Shown here piece after piece: positions 38,519 to 50,074 of a stretch of DNA of 64,000 nt. The position numbers and the translations under genes are program-made. Under the pieces are notes generated by a model. It did not search any database. It worked only from the letters and a program-made list of their open reading frames with translations, and was not told the DNA's origin. The stretch spans positions 1,005,001-1,069,000 of the forward strand of contig JAPDFW010000059.1 in assembly GCA_028826165.1 (NCBI GenBank), in the 5' to 3' direction. This DNA is from Anaeramoeba ignava. Its lineage: Eukaryota; Metamonada; Anaeramoebidae. Position 1 is the first letter of the stretch. Every line of letters starts with the position of its first letter.

Positions 38519-40282
38519 ATGAATGAAATTTTATTTTTTAATTTAAATGAAAATCCAAAACTTATCAAAAATAAATCATATGAAATAACAAAACCAATTC
38601 AATTTAAATTTGAAAATGAAAATGAAAATGAAAATGAAAAACAAATTAAACAAATTTTAGCAAATAAATTTTCAATAATTTTCCTTTTTGAAAATGGAAA
38701 AGCAATAGAATATTTAAGATATTCAAAACAAAACCCTAAAAAAATCCAAATTGAAAATATTCAAAAAGTAACTGTTGGTCTTCAAAATGAAGCTATTTTA
38801 ACAAAAGAAGGAAATGTATTTGCCAAAGGGGAATATATTAATCCAAAAAATCCAAAAGAATTTATCAATATTTCATCATTAATTGAAGATAAAAATGATA
38901 GAATAATTCAAGATATTGTTTCTGGAAGAAATTCAATTTACTTATTAACTTCAAATCAAAATGTTTATGGAATTGGTTTAAATCAATTTGGTCAACTTGG
39001 TTTTGATTCTGAAAAACTTCATAAAACAGAAAAACCAATTTTAATGATGAAAAATGTTTCTAAAATATTTTCAGGAATTTCTTCAAATTCTGTTTTTCTT
39101 TTAAATTCAAATCAAGAATTATTTGGATCTGGATATAATTTTTACGGCCAACTTGGATTAGGAAAACTAAGAAAAGCAACAATACAAAATCTAAAAATTA
39201 ACCAAAATATTCCAAAAGGCAAAATAATTGATATTAAATGTGGAAGTTTATATTCAATAATGTTGATTGAAAATGAAGAAGAAAATGAAAATCCAAAAAG
39301 AAAACTTTATTCATGTGGAAATCATCGTTATAATGGACTTGGTAAAAATGAACATACTTATGAATTTACTGAAATTAAATCATCTTTATTTGAAAATGAA
39401 AATGATATTCTTGAATTTTCTGTTGGATTTGAGCATACTTTGATTTTAACTTCCAATGAAAAGATGATCGTATTTGGATATAATGCTTATGGTCAATTAG
39501 CAACTGTAGATACAAATAATCAATTAATTCCAATTCAAATTGAACTTCCTAAATTAAGATTTAATGAAAATATTTCTAATTATCATATTTCTTGTGGAGA
39601 ATTCAACTCATTTCTTTATTATTCTCCTTTTTCTTTTTCCAATCTTGAAGAAGATTTGATAAAACTATTTGAAAGAAAAGAATTTTGTGATATTTCATTT
39701 AAAACAGAAAATGGAGAAATAATTGAAGCTCATAAATTAATATTGAAATATAGATTAAATCAAAATCAAATTGAAATTGAAAAACTTCAAGAAATTATTT
39801 CAAATAAATCAATTAAAGAATCAAATCAAATATTTGAAATGATTTATTCAAACAGAATTATAAATCCAAAATTATATTATGAAATTAAAGAAATTATAAA
39901 TTCAAATGAAAAAATTGAAGAAACAATTAAAAGAATTTATTTAAATGAAAATGAAAATGAAAAAGATTTTATTATTGAAAGAAAAGAAAAACAATATAAA
40001 TTTCCCAAATTAATATTAATAATGAGAAGTGAATTATATAGAGGAATGTTTTTATCTGTAACAGAAGATAAATCTAATAAAGTTACAGATTATAGTGAAT
40101 TAAGTAATAAATCATTTCAAATATTTGAATATTGGATTTATTCAAATCAAATTAAAGATGATATTGAAATTACACAAGAAATAATTGACGAAATTCAAAT
40201 TGGGATTGATTATTTTCAATTAAATCAAACATATCCAAATTTATTTGATTTATTAATTAACAAATTTAATAATCAAAATTAA
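38519..40282 (+). CDS. RCC1-repeat/BTB protein, copy 2
   Basis: 587 aa, tandem paralogue of 36289-38070 with the same architecture: RCC1 blades (VYGIGLNQFGQLGFDSEK, LFGSGYNFYGQLGLGK, LYSCGNHRYNGLGKN, VFGYNAYGQLATV), a BTB-like domain (LFERKEFCDISFKTENG) and a second BTB-like segment. The C-terminal half is much more similar to copy 1 than the propeller half, which has diverged in blade-connecting loops. The leader TTTTTTCATTTTTTTCTTTT sits next to the ATG, as in copy 1. Confidence 0.85.
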   Translation: MNEILFFNLNENPKLIKNKSYEITKPIQFKFENENENENEKQIKQILANKFSIIFLFENGKAIEYLRYSKQNPKKIQIENIQKVTVGLQNEAILTKEGNVFAKGEYINPKNPKEFINISSLIEDKNDRIIQDIVSGRNSIYLLTSNQNVYGIGLNQFGQLGFDSEKLHKTEKPILMMKNVSKIFSGISSNSVFLLNSNQELFGSGYNFYGQLGLGKLRKATIQNLKINQNIPKGKIIDIKCGSLYSIMLIENEEENENPKRKLYSCGNHRYNGLGKNEHTYEFTEIKSSLFENENDILEFSVGFEHTLILTSNEKMIVFGYNAYGQLATVDTNNQLIPIQIELPKLRFNENISNYHISCGEFNSFLYYSPFSFSNLEEDLIKLFERKEFCDISFKTENGEIIEAHKLILKYRLNQNQIEIEKLQEIISNKSIKESNQIFEMIYSNRIINPKLYYEIKEIINSNEKIEETIKRIYLNENENEKDFIIERKEKQYKFPKLILIMRSELYRGMFLSVTEDKSNKVTDYSELSNKSFQIFEYWIYSNQIKDDIEITQEIIDEIQIGIDYFQLNQTYPNLFDLLINKFNNQN

Positions 40283-40495
40283 AATTAAAATTAAAATTAA
40301 AATTAAAATTAAAATTAAAATCAAATTTAATAATCAAAATTAAAATCAAAATTAAAATCAAAATTAAATTTAAAATTAAAATCAAAATTAAAATCAAAAT
40401 TAAAATTAAAATTAAAATTAAATTTAAAATCAAATTTAATAATCAAAATTAAAATTAAAATTAAAATTAAAATTAAAATTAAAATCAAAAAATTA
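40276..40495. repeat. AAATTA/AAATCA hexamer array after RCC1-BTB copy 2
   Basis: Same family as the array after copy 1, including internal repeats of AAATTTAATAATCAAAATTA, which are echoes of the last codons of the gene. This suggests replication slippage that copied the 3' end of the ORF. Confidence 0.8.
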
Positions 40496-40573
40496 AAAAG
40501 ATCTAAATAGAAAAAAAAATATTTTTATTTTTATTTTTTTTGATTCATTTTTTTTTTCAAATTAATAAAAGAA

Positions 40574-42891
40574 ATGAATAAGCTTTTTTTCTTAATTTTT
40601 TTGATAATTCTTTTATAGGAACAAGAAGAGATTTACAAGTATATTCCGAAGTCCTACCAGAATATCAGGAGTTGATTTTTTTAGAACAAAACACATCTAT
40701 GAGTTTTGGAAATAGCATTTCAATTTCAAAAAATGTAGTTGTAATTGGGGATGAATCAACGAACTTAGTATATATTTATCGAATAAACAAATCAAATGCA
40801 ACTTTGGAGCAAATTCTCAGCGAACCAGAAACAACAACATTTGGACATAGTGTTGGAGTTTCAAATGATATTATTGTTGTTAGTGATTATTATGATTTGC
40901 GGATATACATTTATCAATATAACGGATCAACTTGGAATTTTCAGAAAAGTATGTCAGATAGTTCTGGTGTTTTTGGATTTTGTGTTGCTATTTCAAATGG
41001 TGTTATTGTTGTTGGTGATTATAGTGATCAAACTGTATTTGTTTTTCGGAAAATTGGATCATTTTGGAATTTTGACAACTATTTCCATGAAGATTTAAAT
41101 GGTTTTGGTTATTCCGTTTCAATTTCAAATGATGTTATTGTTATTGGTGCTTATCCTGCTGAAGAAGTTTATATTTATCGATACAATGGTTCAAATTGGA
41201 ATTTCGAACAAAAGTTCTTTAATTCTTCAATCGATTTTGCTTTCAGTGTTTCTGTTTTTGAGAATGAGTTGGCTGTCGGTGCAATTTCTGTGGATTCTGT
41301 TTTTGTTTATAAATATGATGGAGAGAGTTGGTATCTTGAAGAGATTATCCAAAGCCATTTTGGTTCTAATAAAAAGGAAATGAGAAGATCCAATTTGATT
41401 TCAAATCAAAATCAAAATTCAAATCAAAATTCAAATCAAAATTCAAATCAAAATCAAAATCAAAATCAAAATCAAAATCAAAATCAAAATCAAAATCAAA
41501 ATCAAAATCAAAATCAAAATCAAAATCAAAATCAAAATCAAAATCATTTAGAAAATTCAAATCAAAGTCAATTAGAAAACCAATTAGAAAATCAATTAGA
41601 AAACCAATTAGAAAATCAATTAGAAAATCAATTAGAAAATAATTTAGAAAACCAAATTTCAATAGACCCATTAACTTTTCAACAATTTGGATACACAGTT
41701 TCCATTTCAGGAGATATGATTGCTATTGCAAATATAGATACTGAAGAAATACAATTTTATCAATTTGCAAGTATTGGTTGGGTCGAACTTTATACTGATG
41801 GAATATTTTGCCTTACTGATTGCCCAGTAACAGTTGCATTATCTGGAGATATTGCTGCAATGGCAATCGCAGATGTCAGCCAAGCAAAAATATATGGATA
41901 TTCACCACCCGAAGTTAACGTGACAAATTGCACAGCACTTTTCTCATCATTTGAATGCTATTGGGAAGAAGCTGAATATCTTTTTTCAATGAAATATTAC
42001 ATTGACTATGGACTTGGCTGGCAAGAAATCTTATGGCCGATTCATATTGAACCCAACGTATCTTATCAGCAATTCAATAATTCGTTTTATCCTAATATTT
42101 CAGGAAATGTCAACTACTCAATCAATTTCAGAGCGTGTGATACTAACTCGACATTATGCGGAATCATATCATCTCCAGCAGAAGTTTTCACAAGAATCCC
42201 TATTGTGGAAGACTTTAATTTCGCGGCAACAAATCAATCAATCAATGTGACTTGGAATCCACCAAATGTTCCTCTTGTTGGAGAAATTCCTGAACTCGAT
42301 CACTATGTCGTTACATATTATCAAGGAGATGCATTAGGACTCACAAATTACACACTCGATAATACAACAACTTCCTTTGTGATGGATTCCCTGGATTGTG
42401 GAACAACATACTTTTTTTCAATATGGGCTTGTCGAGACAGTTTGTGTCAAGGAGAAGATCAAGGCGAAATTTTTAATGTCACTCTTTCAACTGTTTTTAA
42501 AGAGGTTTATTCACTTCAATGTTCACTTCTTTATGTTTACGTCATTTCATGTACTTGGTTTAATCCTATTGATTGCACAAACAATCCAGCATATTATGTC
42601 TTTGATTACCAAGCAACATCTGGAAATGATTCAGGTACTATTCAGGTTACTTCCACTTCAGCTACTTTCGTTGCTCAATTTAAAAGCCAAGATTATGATA
42701 TTCAAGTTACTGCTTGTAGTGCAAGTTCTAATTGTGGTCTAAAAACTTATTCATCGGCTACAACTGCTACTGAAGCTGATTCAAATAATATCTCTCAGGT
42801 TTCTATTGGGTTTTCAGCTGCTTTTATTATTTTTGGGTTTATTTTTTTGACAGTCGCATTTTGCATTTTAAATAAGAATGCTCATTTCTAA
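40574..42891 (+). CDS. Type I membrane protein with FG-GAP-like propeller and FN3-like domains, 5' frame break
   Basis: The main frame is open from 40618 to the stop at 42891. About 230 residues of FG-GAP-like repeats (FGNSISISKNVVVIGDES, FGHSVGVSNDIIVV, FGYSVSISNDVIVIGA) recall integrin-alpha-type propellers. A Gln/Asn tract and (QLEN)n repeats follow, then one more propeller-like repeat (FGYTVSISGDMIAIANID), two or three Cys-containing FN3-like domains, one TM helix near the C terminus (VSIGFSAAFIIFGFIFLTVA) and a 10-residue tail. A hydrophobic signal peptide MNKLFFLIFLIILL is encoded at 40574-40615 but is out of frame by one base. A single T missing from CTTTTATAG would join them. An adhesion or receptor role is inferred. 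Confidence 0.75.
41403..41656 (+). repeat. Coding hexamer (CAAAAT) and 12-mer (CAATTAGAAAAT) repeats
   Basis: These encode the (NQ)n and (QLEN)n linker of the FG-GAP protein. They are the same hexamers that fill non-coding arrays elsewhere, here kept in a coding frame between two propeller segments. Confidence 0.85.
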
Positions 42892-43144
42892 TTGATTTTC
42901 ATTTTCTTTTTCTAATTTTCTCTTTCTAATTTTCTTTTTCTTTTCAATTAAAACAATTCATATTTTCTTCTTAATTGTTTTTATTCTCAATTTCTTAATT
43001 TTCTTTTCAATTAAAAAACAAACAAAAAAAAAGATGATTTAGTTTTTTGATTAAATGAGTCATTTTATTTTTTTATTTTTTATTTTTTTATTTTTATTTT
43101 TTCATTTTTTTTTTTAATTTTTTTTTTAATTATAATAATCAAAA

Positions 43145-45288
43145 ATGGTATCTTCTGGTGTAATTGCAGCAGCGGTTATTGTACCCATTCTTGTTATTTT
43201 CATCATTTATTTGCTTAAAGTTTGAAATTTTTGTTAAAGAAAAAAGAAAAAATTTTGATTAATTCAATTCAAAAACAAATTTTTTTGCTTTTTTTTTTTA
43301 AAAAATTAAAAAAAAAATATTTTTCAATAATAAAAGAAATCAGTTACTGTAGTTCATGAAAGAGAAGAAGTTATTATTGAAAGACTTGGAAAATATAAAA
43401 GTACTTTAGTAGCAGGAGTTCATTGGATTCTTCCTTTTGTTGATCGTAGGAAAATTTTCCATACAGAGTATTTAGTTACAAATCCTGTAACTGGTAATAG
43501 TGAACTTGTTATTAAAACTCATAGCAAAATTAGTACTCAAAGTGAAGTTATTGATTTTCCAAGTACTCGAGTTATTACAAGAGATAATGCAAGTCAGTTT
43601 TAAAAATTCATTTCATTTTAAAATTGATATTAAAATTCATTTTAAAATTTTAATTAAAATTCATATTAAAATTGATATTAAAATTAAAATTCATTTTGAA
43701 ATTAAAATTCATTTTGAAATTGATATTAAAATTAAAATTCAAATTAAAATTTAATTAAAATTCAAATTGATATTAAAATTCATATTAAAATTAAAATTCA
43801 AATTGATATTAAAATTCATATTAAAATTAAAATTCAAATTGATATTAAAATTCATTTTAAAATTAAAATTGATATTAAAATTCATTTTGAAAATTATTAA
43901 AATTCATTTTGAAATTAAAATTAAAATTAAAATTAAAATTGATATTAAAATTAAAATTAAAATTAATATTGAAATTAAAATTCATTTTAAAATTAAAATT
44001 GATATTAATATTAAAATTAAAATTAAAATTCATTTTAAAATTGAAATTAAAATTCATTTTGAAATTAAAATTCATTTTGAAATTAAAATTCATTTTGAAA
44101 TTCTAATTAAAATTAAAATTCAAATTGATATTAAAATTAAAATTGATATTAAAATTCATTTCAAAATTAAAATTAATATTGAAATTAAAATTAATATTGA
44201 AATTAAAATTTTAATTAAAATTGATATTAAAATTAAAATTAATATTAATATTAAAATTAAAATTCATTTATAAAATTCATTTTAAAATTAAAATTCATTT
44301 TGAAATTAAAATTCAAATTAAAATTAAAATTCAAATTAAAATTAAAATTCATTTCAAAATTAAAATTCATTTTGAAATTAAAATTCATTTTGAAATTAAA
44401 ATTGATATTAAAATTAATATTAAAATTAAAATTCATTTTGAAATTAAAATTAAAATTCATTTTAAAATTAAAATTAAAATTCATTTATAAAATTCATTTA
44501 TAAAATTCATTTTAAAATTAAAATTAAAATTAAAATTCATTTTAAAATTAAAATTCATTTTGAAATTAAAATTAAAATTAAAATTCATTTTAAATTTCTT
44601 TAAAGATGTCATGTTGGATTGCGTTCTTTCATACAAAATTACAAACACAAAAATGATGATCTATTCAGTACACAATCTTCCATTACTTTTAAGCAAAATG
44701 CTTCAAGCATTTTTACGAAACATGGCAGCAACATTATCAATTGATCAAATCATTGAAGACAGCGCATCATTGAATGCAGTTTCCGGATTTCTAGATGACG
44801 AAGTAGTAAGATGGGGAGTTCACATTGATTTTGTAAAGATGCAAAAGGTAGATGCACCTCGACTTTCAGATGTTTTAGGGAAACAAAAAGACGCACAATT
44901 AAGTAACACTAAGATTATTATTGATGCAAGAGCTCAAAAACAAACAGCCGTTATTGAATCAGAAGGTAAAAGAGATTCTGACATTCGAGCTCAACAAGGA
45001 AAAACTCAAGAAATTATTGCACGCTCAAGAGGTACTGCTGCTGGAATTGTCAATCAAGCAAATGCTGAGGCAAGAACCATAAAGGAAATCTCACGAGTTG
45101 TTCTTAAAGAAGGTGCAGACCCAATTAAGTATCTTCTTTGTCTTAAGTATATCGAAGCTATGATGACTATTATTGGTTCAGGTACAACAGAAATTTATTA
45201 TTATCCTCCTCCAATTTCTACTCTTCAGACAATGAAAAATATGGGATTTGCTACTGTTTATCCTCCTAATTTCCCTCTTAAGAAATAA
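43145..45288 (+). CDS. SPFH/band-7 (stomatin-like) membrane protein
   Basis: Three exons, 43145-43219, 43337-43592 and 44606-45288, give 337 aa. An N-terminal hydrophobic anchor (GVIAAAVIVPILVIFIIYLL) precedes the SPFH domain: VVHEREEVIIERLGKYKSTL, GVHWILPFVDRR, VITRDNA then VMLDCVLSYKIT. The C-terminal coiled coil is Ala/Glu/Gln-rich (ARAQKQTAVIESEGKRDSDI, TAAGIVNQANAEARTIKEIS). Stomatin-family proteins oligomerise on membranes and organise microdomains or mitochondrial proteases. The exon 2/3 junction is phase 1 and creates an Asn codon. Intron 1 is short. Intron 2 is a 1-kb array. The membrane of residence is not clear from sequence. Confidence 0.85.
43600..44600. repeat. SPFH intron 2: AAATTCATTTTGAAATTAAA array
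   Basis: Hexamer and 12-mer variants (AAATTA, AAATTCATTTTG, AAATTGATATTA) fill 43593-44605. Forward Lys/Ile and reverse Asn/Phe frames over it are artefacts. Confidence 0.85.
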
Positions 45289-45439
45289 TTCCGTTTTTTT
45301 TTTGCTTTTTTGCTTTTTTCACTCTTATTATTTCGTTTTTTTTTTTCTATTTGATTCTATTTTTCTTTTTTTTTTTTTTTCTCTATTCTTTTTCTTTGTT
45401 TTCAGAGTGGAAATGATTATTCACTAAATTCAAAGAAAT

Positions 45440-45672
45440 TTTTCAAAACAAAATAAAAACAAAAAACAAAAACAAAAACAAAAACAAAAACAAAAATAAA
45501 AACAAAAACAAAAACAAAAACAAATTTCAAAGTCAAAATAAAAATAAAAACAAAAACAAATTTAAAAACAAAGTCAAAAACAAAAATAAAAATAAAAATA
45601 AAAACAAATTTCAAAGTCAAAACAAAAACAAAAACAAAAACAAAAACAAAAACAAAAACAAAAAAAAAATTT
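45440..45672. repeat. CAAAAA hexamer array before the CEP135-like gene
   Basis: (CAAAAA)n with CAAATTTCAAAGT interruptions, forming most of the interval between the SPFH and CEP135-like genes. A T-run then leads to the ATG at 45705. Confidence 0.8.
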
Positions 45673-45704
45673 TTTTTATTCCACTTTTTTTTTTTTAAAA
45701 TAAA

Positions 45705-46880
45705 ATGATTACAATTAGAAGAAAATTATCAAATTTTGGTTTTAATGAACCTTTAAGTAGAGACTCTTTAGATTTAGTTATTCATTTATTTAATTCTTTT
45801 CAACAAGAAAAAAAAGAAAAAGAAAAATTTATTAAATTATTTCAAAATGAAAATTATCGAGAAGAGATTAATCAATTAATTTCTCAAATTAACCAATTAG
45901 AAAACAAAATTCTTATTTTCCAAAAAGAAAATCAATCAAAATCAAATTCAAATTCAAATTCAAATTCAAATCAAAAAATTAAAAAAATTTTAAAAGAAAA
46001 TGAAGAATTAAAACAAAATCAAAAAAAAATGTATCTTGAAATCAAAAATCTTAAAAAGAAAAATAAAAATTTAAAAGAAATCTTTCAAAAACAATCAAAA
46101 GAATTTATTTCTCTTCAAAAAATTCAAAATCAAACAAATTTAAAATTGGATTATTTACAAAAAAATGAAAAATCTTTGAAAAAAGAGAATTTGGAAAAAA
46201 CAAAAAAATATGGAAAATGGAAAAATAAATTTCATCAAGTTCTAAAAGAATTGGAATCTTTTCAAAAAGATCTTTTAAATGAAGAAGAGAAGAGAATTAT
46301 TATGAAATTAAAAACTCCAATTCAAAATCCAAATCAAAATCCAAATCCAAATCAAAATCTAAATCAAAATCAAAATCAAAATCAATTTCAAAATCAATTT
46401 CAAAAATCAATTTCAAAATCAATTTCAAAATCAAAATCAAAATCTAAATCAAAATCAAAATTAAAAATCAATTTAAAAATCAAAATCAAAATCAAAATAA
46501 ATTTAAAAATCAATTTCAAAATCAATTTAAAAATCAAAATCAAAATCAAAATCAAAATCAAAATCAAAATCAAAATCAAAATCAAAATCAAAATCCAAAT
46601 CAAAATCAAAATCAAATTAAAAATCAAAATCAAAATCAATTTAAAAATCAAAATCAAAATCAAAAAAAATTTCAAAAAAATCTTCCAAATCAAAAAATCT
46701 TAAAAATCAAAATCAAAATCAAAAATTTAAAAATCTTCATCAAGATCTTTCAGGTAAAATTAATTTTGTAAATTTTGTAAATTTTGTAAATCTTTTAAAT
46801 TAATTGTTTTTCTTGAATTTATTTTAGAAATTCAAAGAAGATTTGAACAAATGAGTCAAAAAAAAATTGATGAAAAATAA
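45705..46880 (+). CDS. CEP135/TSGA10-like coiled-coil protein, repeat-disturbed 3' part
   Basis: The N terminus ITIRRKLSNFGFNEPLSRDS with LDLVIHLFNSF resembles the start of CEP135/Bld10/TSGA10 centrosomal proteins. Residues 60-200 are a continuous charged coiled coil. From about 46319 the gene enters CAAAAT-derived repeats (NPNQNPNPNQNLNQNQ). The open frame drifts into Ser/Lys then Lys/Ile repeats and stops at 46703. A plausible last exon pair, 46723-46753 spliced to 46828-46880 (HQDLS|EIQRRFEQMSQKKIDEK), has good GTAAAA and TTTTAG sites but lies one base out of frame. I infer one or more single-base slips in the repeat. Centriole/basal-body relevance is only inferred. Confidence 0.5.
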
Positions 46881-46941
46881 TCAATTAGTTTTCCTTTTTT
46901 TTCTTTTGAATGAAATCAACAAATTTATAAAATGAAATAAA

Positions 46942-47984
46942 TTAAAACAAATTAGAAATATTATCAAATGTAATTGTTGCAAAAGAAAGAAAAGGAAACA
47001 TTTTCTTGTCTTGTTTTTTCCTTTTCAAGGAATTATCATAAAACCAATTAGGAAAACAATCTCCTTTAATCATTTCACAAAAATCAACAAGATTCTTATA
47101 CTCACGAATTAGTGTCGGTATTTGTGGATTTGGGACAACAGAAAACAAAATAGGGGCAAGTGATCCAAAAACAACACAATCAAACAAAGTGGGAGAATTT
47201 CCACAGAAATATTTTTGATTTCCAAGTTTTTTGGAAAGAAGCAAAAAAAAGGAATCAAGGGATTTGATAAAAGTTTGCTCTGAACTTTTTGCAAAAATTG
47301 TGTTTTGGAATTCTTGAACAACATTTCTTCTCATTGAGAAGGGATATATTATTTGGATATAAACATCATTAGAAGCATAAAATTCTGGTAAAAGAAATCC
47401 ACAAAAATTTTCCAAACGAAACCAAAAATGGTATTTAAACATTCGTTTTGTATGATGAAGAATCATTGGAATTAAAATTTCCGTTATTTCTGGATTTTCA
47501 TTATTAAATAATTTGTTGTATTGATCCAAATTTTCTGTTTTTTCATAGAAAAACTTCATGATTGATTCTAATCCGCAAATTGGAGTATCATTTGGTAAAC
47601 AAAGAACCGGAAATTCATTAGTTGGTGATATTCTTGATTGAGAAACATCGAAGCACTTAGTTTTGATTTTTAAATGTGATTCTACTGGATAGAATTTCAG
47701 AAAAGTCGATAGTATCAAGCATTCAAAGGATAATCCTGTTGGAATATGAAGTGATGGAGCAGATTTGCAGAGAATTAATTTATTGGAGATTTTTTTCGAT
47801 TTTTTGATTTTTGCTTCAAAATTCAAATTTCTATTTAAATTTTCAAAAGTAAGTCAAATTTCTTTTGATTTAACATTTATAATTTATAAATTTTTCGTTA
47901 CTTTTGATTAATTTCTTTTTCTTTGTCTTTTTCTTTGTCTTTTTCCTTAATTTTTTCAATTTGAATTTTATTTGAATTGTTCAT
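46942..47984 (-). CDS. Metaxin-like (GST-fold) mitochondrial outer-membrane protein
   Basis: Two exons, 47984-47902 and 47830-46942, give 323 aa. Exon 1 encodes a charged leader (MNNSNKIQIEKIKEKDKEK...). Exon 2 has an N-terminal thioredoxin-like GST part (LILCKSAPSLHIPTGLSFEC, NEFPVLCLPNDTPICGLES) and the C-terminal helical domain with the metaxin-type motif KYFCGNSPTLFDCVVFGSLA followed by LVDFCEMIKGDCFPNWF. Metaxins belong to the sorting and assembly machinery of the mitochondrial outer membrane. In an anaerobe this would act on hydrogenosome-like organelles. No C-terminal TM anchor is evident. It is divergent from the DRG2 gene, with 63 bp between start codons. Confidence 0.65.
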
Positions 47985-48047
47985 AAAAAAAATTATGAAA
48001 AAAAAAATGAAAAATGAAAAAAGAAAAATTCATTTTTTTTTTCAAAA
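47985..48047. promoter_or_regulatory. 63-bp divergent promoter between metaxin-like gene and DRG2
   Basis: Only 63 bp separates the two ATGs. It contains ATGAAAAATGAAAAAAG and TTCATTTTTTTTTTC, so the TTTCATTTTT leader motif occurs facing both genes. Both promoters and both 5' UTRs must fit here or overlap the genes. Confidence 0.65.
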
Positions 48048-49985
48048 ATGGGAATTGCTGATAAAATCAAGTAAAAATTATTTTTATACAAAAATCAAAA
48101 ATCAAAAATCAAAAATCAAACAAAATCTTAAATGATTAATTATTTATTATCAAAGAGAAATTGAAGATGAAATTGCAAGAACCCAAAAGAACAAAGCAAC
48201 TGAAAGACACATTGGTTTATTAAAAGCACGACTTGCCAAGTATAGAATGATGCTTCTTGAAAAGACAAAGTCATCTGGCGGAAAAAGTGAAGGTTTTGAT
48301 GTTGCAAAATATGGAGATGCTCGTGTTGCTTTGGTTGGATTTCCTTCAGTTGGAAAATCTTCTTTTCTTTCTCAAGTTACAAAAACTCAGTCAGCTATTG
48401 CTGAATATGCTTTTACTACTTTGACTGCTATTCCTGGAATTATAAAGCATGAAGGTGCAACTATTCAATTATTAGATTTACCTGGGATTATTGAAGTAAT
48501 TATTTTGAAAATTAAAATATAAATCGAAAATAAAAATTAAAATATAAATCGAAAATAAAAATTAAAATATAAATCGAAAATAAAAATTAAATATAAATCG
48601 AAAATAATTCAAATATAAATCGAAAATAAAAATTAAAATATAAATCGACAATAAAAATTAAAATATAAATCGAAAATAAAAAGGGTGCAGCAACAGGAAA
48701 AGGAAGAGGAAGACAAGTTGTTGCTGCTGCAAGAACAGCTGATTTAATTTTAATGGTTTTAGATGCTTCAAATGCAGAAGTTGAAAGAAGATTACTTGAA
48801 ATTGAATTAGAAGAAATTGGAATTAGATTAAATCAACAAAAACCAAATGTTACTTATCAACAAAAAAGAACAGGAGGAATTAAATTTACAACATCTTGTC
48901 AATTAACACATCTTGATGATAAAATGGCTACACAAATTCTTCATGAATACCGTAGTTATAATTATTTAATATTTATAAATATAAATATAAATATAAATAT
49001 ATAAATAAATAAATATAAATATAAATATAAATATAAATATAAATATAAATATAAATATAAATATAAATATAAATATAAATATAAATATAAATATAAATAT
49101 AAATATAAATATAAATATAAAATATAAATAATACCCAAAAAATATAAAATATAAATATAAAAAAATATAAAATATAAATATAAATATAAATATAAAAATA
49201 TAAATATAAATATAAATATAAATATAAATATAAATATAAATATAAATTTAAATATAAATATAAATATAAATATAAATATAAATATAAATATAAATATAAA
49301 TATAAATATAAATATAAATATAAATATAAATATAAATATAAATATAAATATAAATCCTAAATATAAAAATACAAATATAAAATATAAATATAAAATCTCA
49401 ATGTGCACCGTAAAAATATAAATATAAATATAAATATAAAATATAAATATAAATATAAATATAAATCAAAATATAAATATAAATATAAATATAATAAATA
49501 AATATAAAAAAGGTGTTCATAATGCAGAAATATTAGTGAGAGAAGATATCACAGTTGATCAATTTGTTGATGTTATTGTAGGAAATGCAAAATATATGAA
49601 ATGCATGTATCTCTACAACAAAATAGACACAATAACAATGGAAGAAATAGATAGACTAGGAAGATCTGATCCAAATGGACTTGTATGTTCTTGCAAATTT
49701 CAACTTAATTTAGATCGCGCAGTTGAAAAAATTTGGAGAACACTTGATTTTATGAGAATTTATACAAAGAAAAAAGGATCACCTCCAGATTTTGTTGATC
49801 CTTTTGTTCTTCCTCGTGGAGGTGTTGTTGGTGACTTCTGTAAAGCTATTCATAAAGAACTTTTTAATAGAATGAGACATGCTGTTGTTTGGGGAAGAAG
49901 TGTTAAGCATTCTCCTCAAAAAGTAGGAAAAAATCACCCTCTTGCTGATGAAGATGTTGTTCAAATAGTTACCAAAAATATTTAG
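48048..49985 (+). CDS. DRG2: Developmentally regulated GTP-binding protein DRG2
   Basis: Four exons, 48048-48070, 48156-48495, 48684-48954 and 49513-49985, give 368 aa, against about 364 in animals. The N-terminal helix-turn-helix ([20 protein letters not shown]) is followed by G1 GFPSVGKS (69-76), G3 DLPG (115-118), [17 protein letters not shown]4 YNKID, and the C-terminal TGS domain ([20 protein letters not shown] ... [20 protein letters not shown]). DRG2 binds DFRP2/RWDD1-type partners and associates with ribosomes. Intron 2 (48496-48683) and intron 3 (48955-49512) are tandem arrays. Intron 1 is short. Confidence 0.95.
48496..48683. repeat. DRG2 intron 2: 26-bp tandem repeat
   Basis: About six copies of AAATTAAAATATAAATCGAA plus AATAA between GTAATT and AAAAAG. 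The unit includes one CG, unusual among arrays here. Confidence 0.8.
48955..49512. repeat. DRG2 intron 3: (ATAAAT)n array
   Basis: AATATAAATATAAAT hexamers fill the intron with a few interruptions (for example AATACCCAAAA and CTCAATGTGCACCGT near 49399-49413). Splicing joins HEYR to [10 protein letters not shown], as in other DRG2 proteins. Confidence 0.85.
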
Positions 49986-50074
49986 ATTTTCTTCCCTTTT
50001 TCATTCAAAAAGATCTTTAGATTTAAATTTTATTTTTTTCTTTTAAATTCATTCATTTTTTTTTTCGAGAATTA

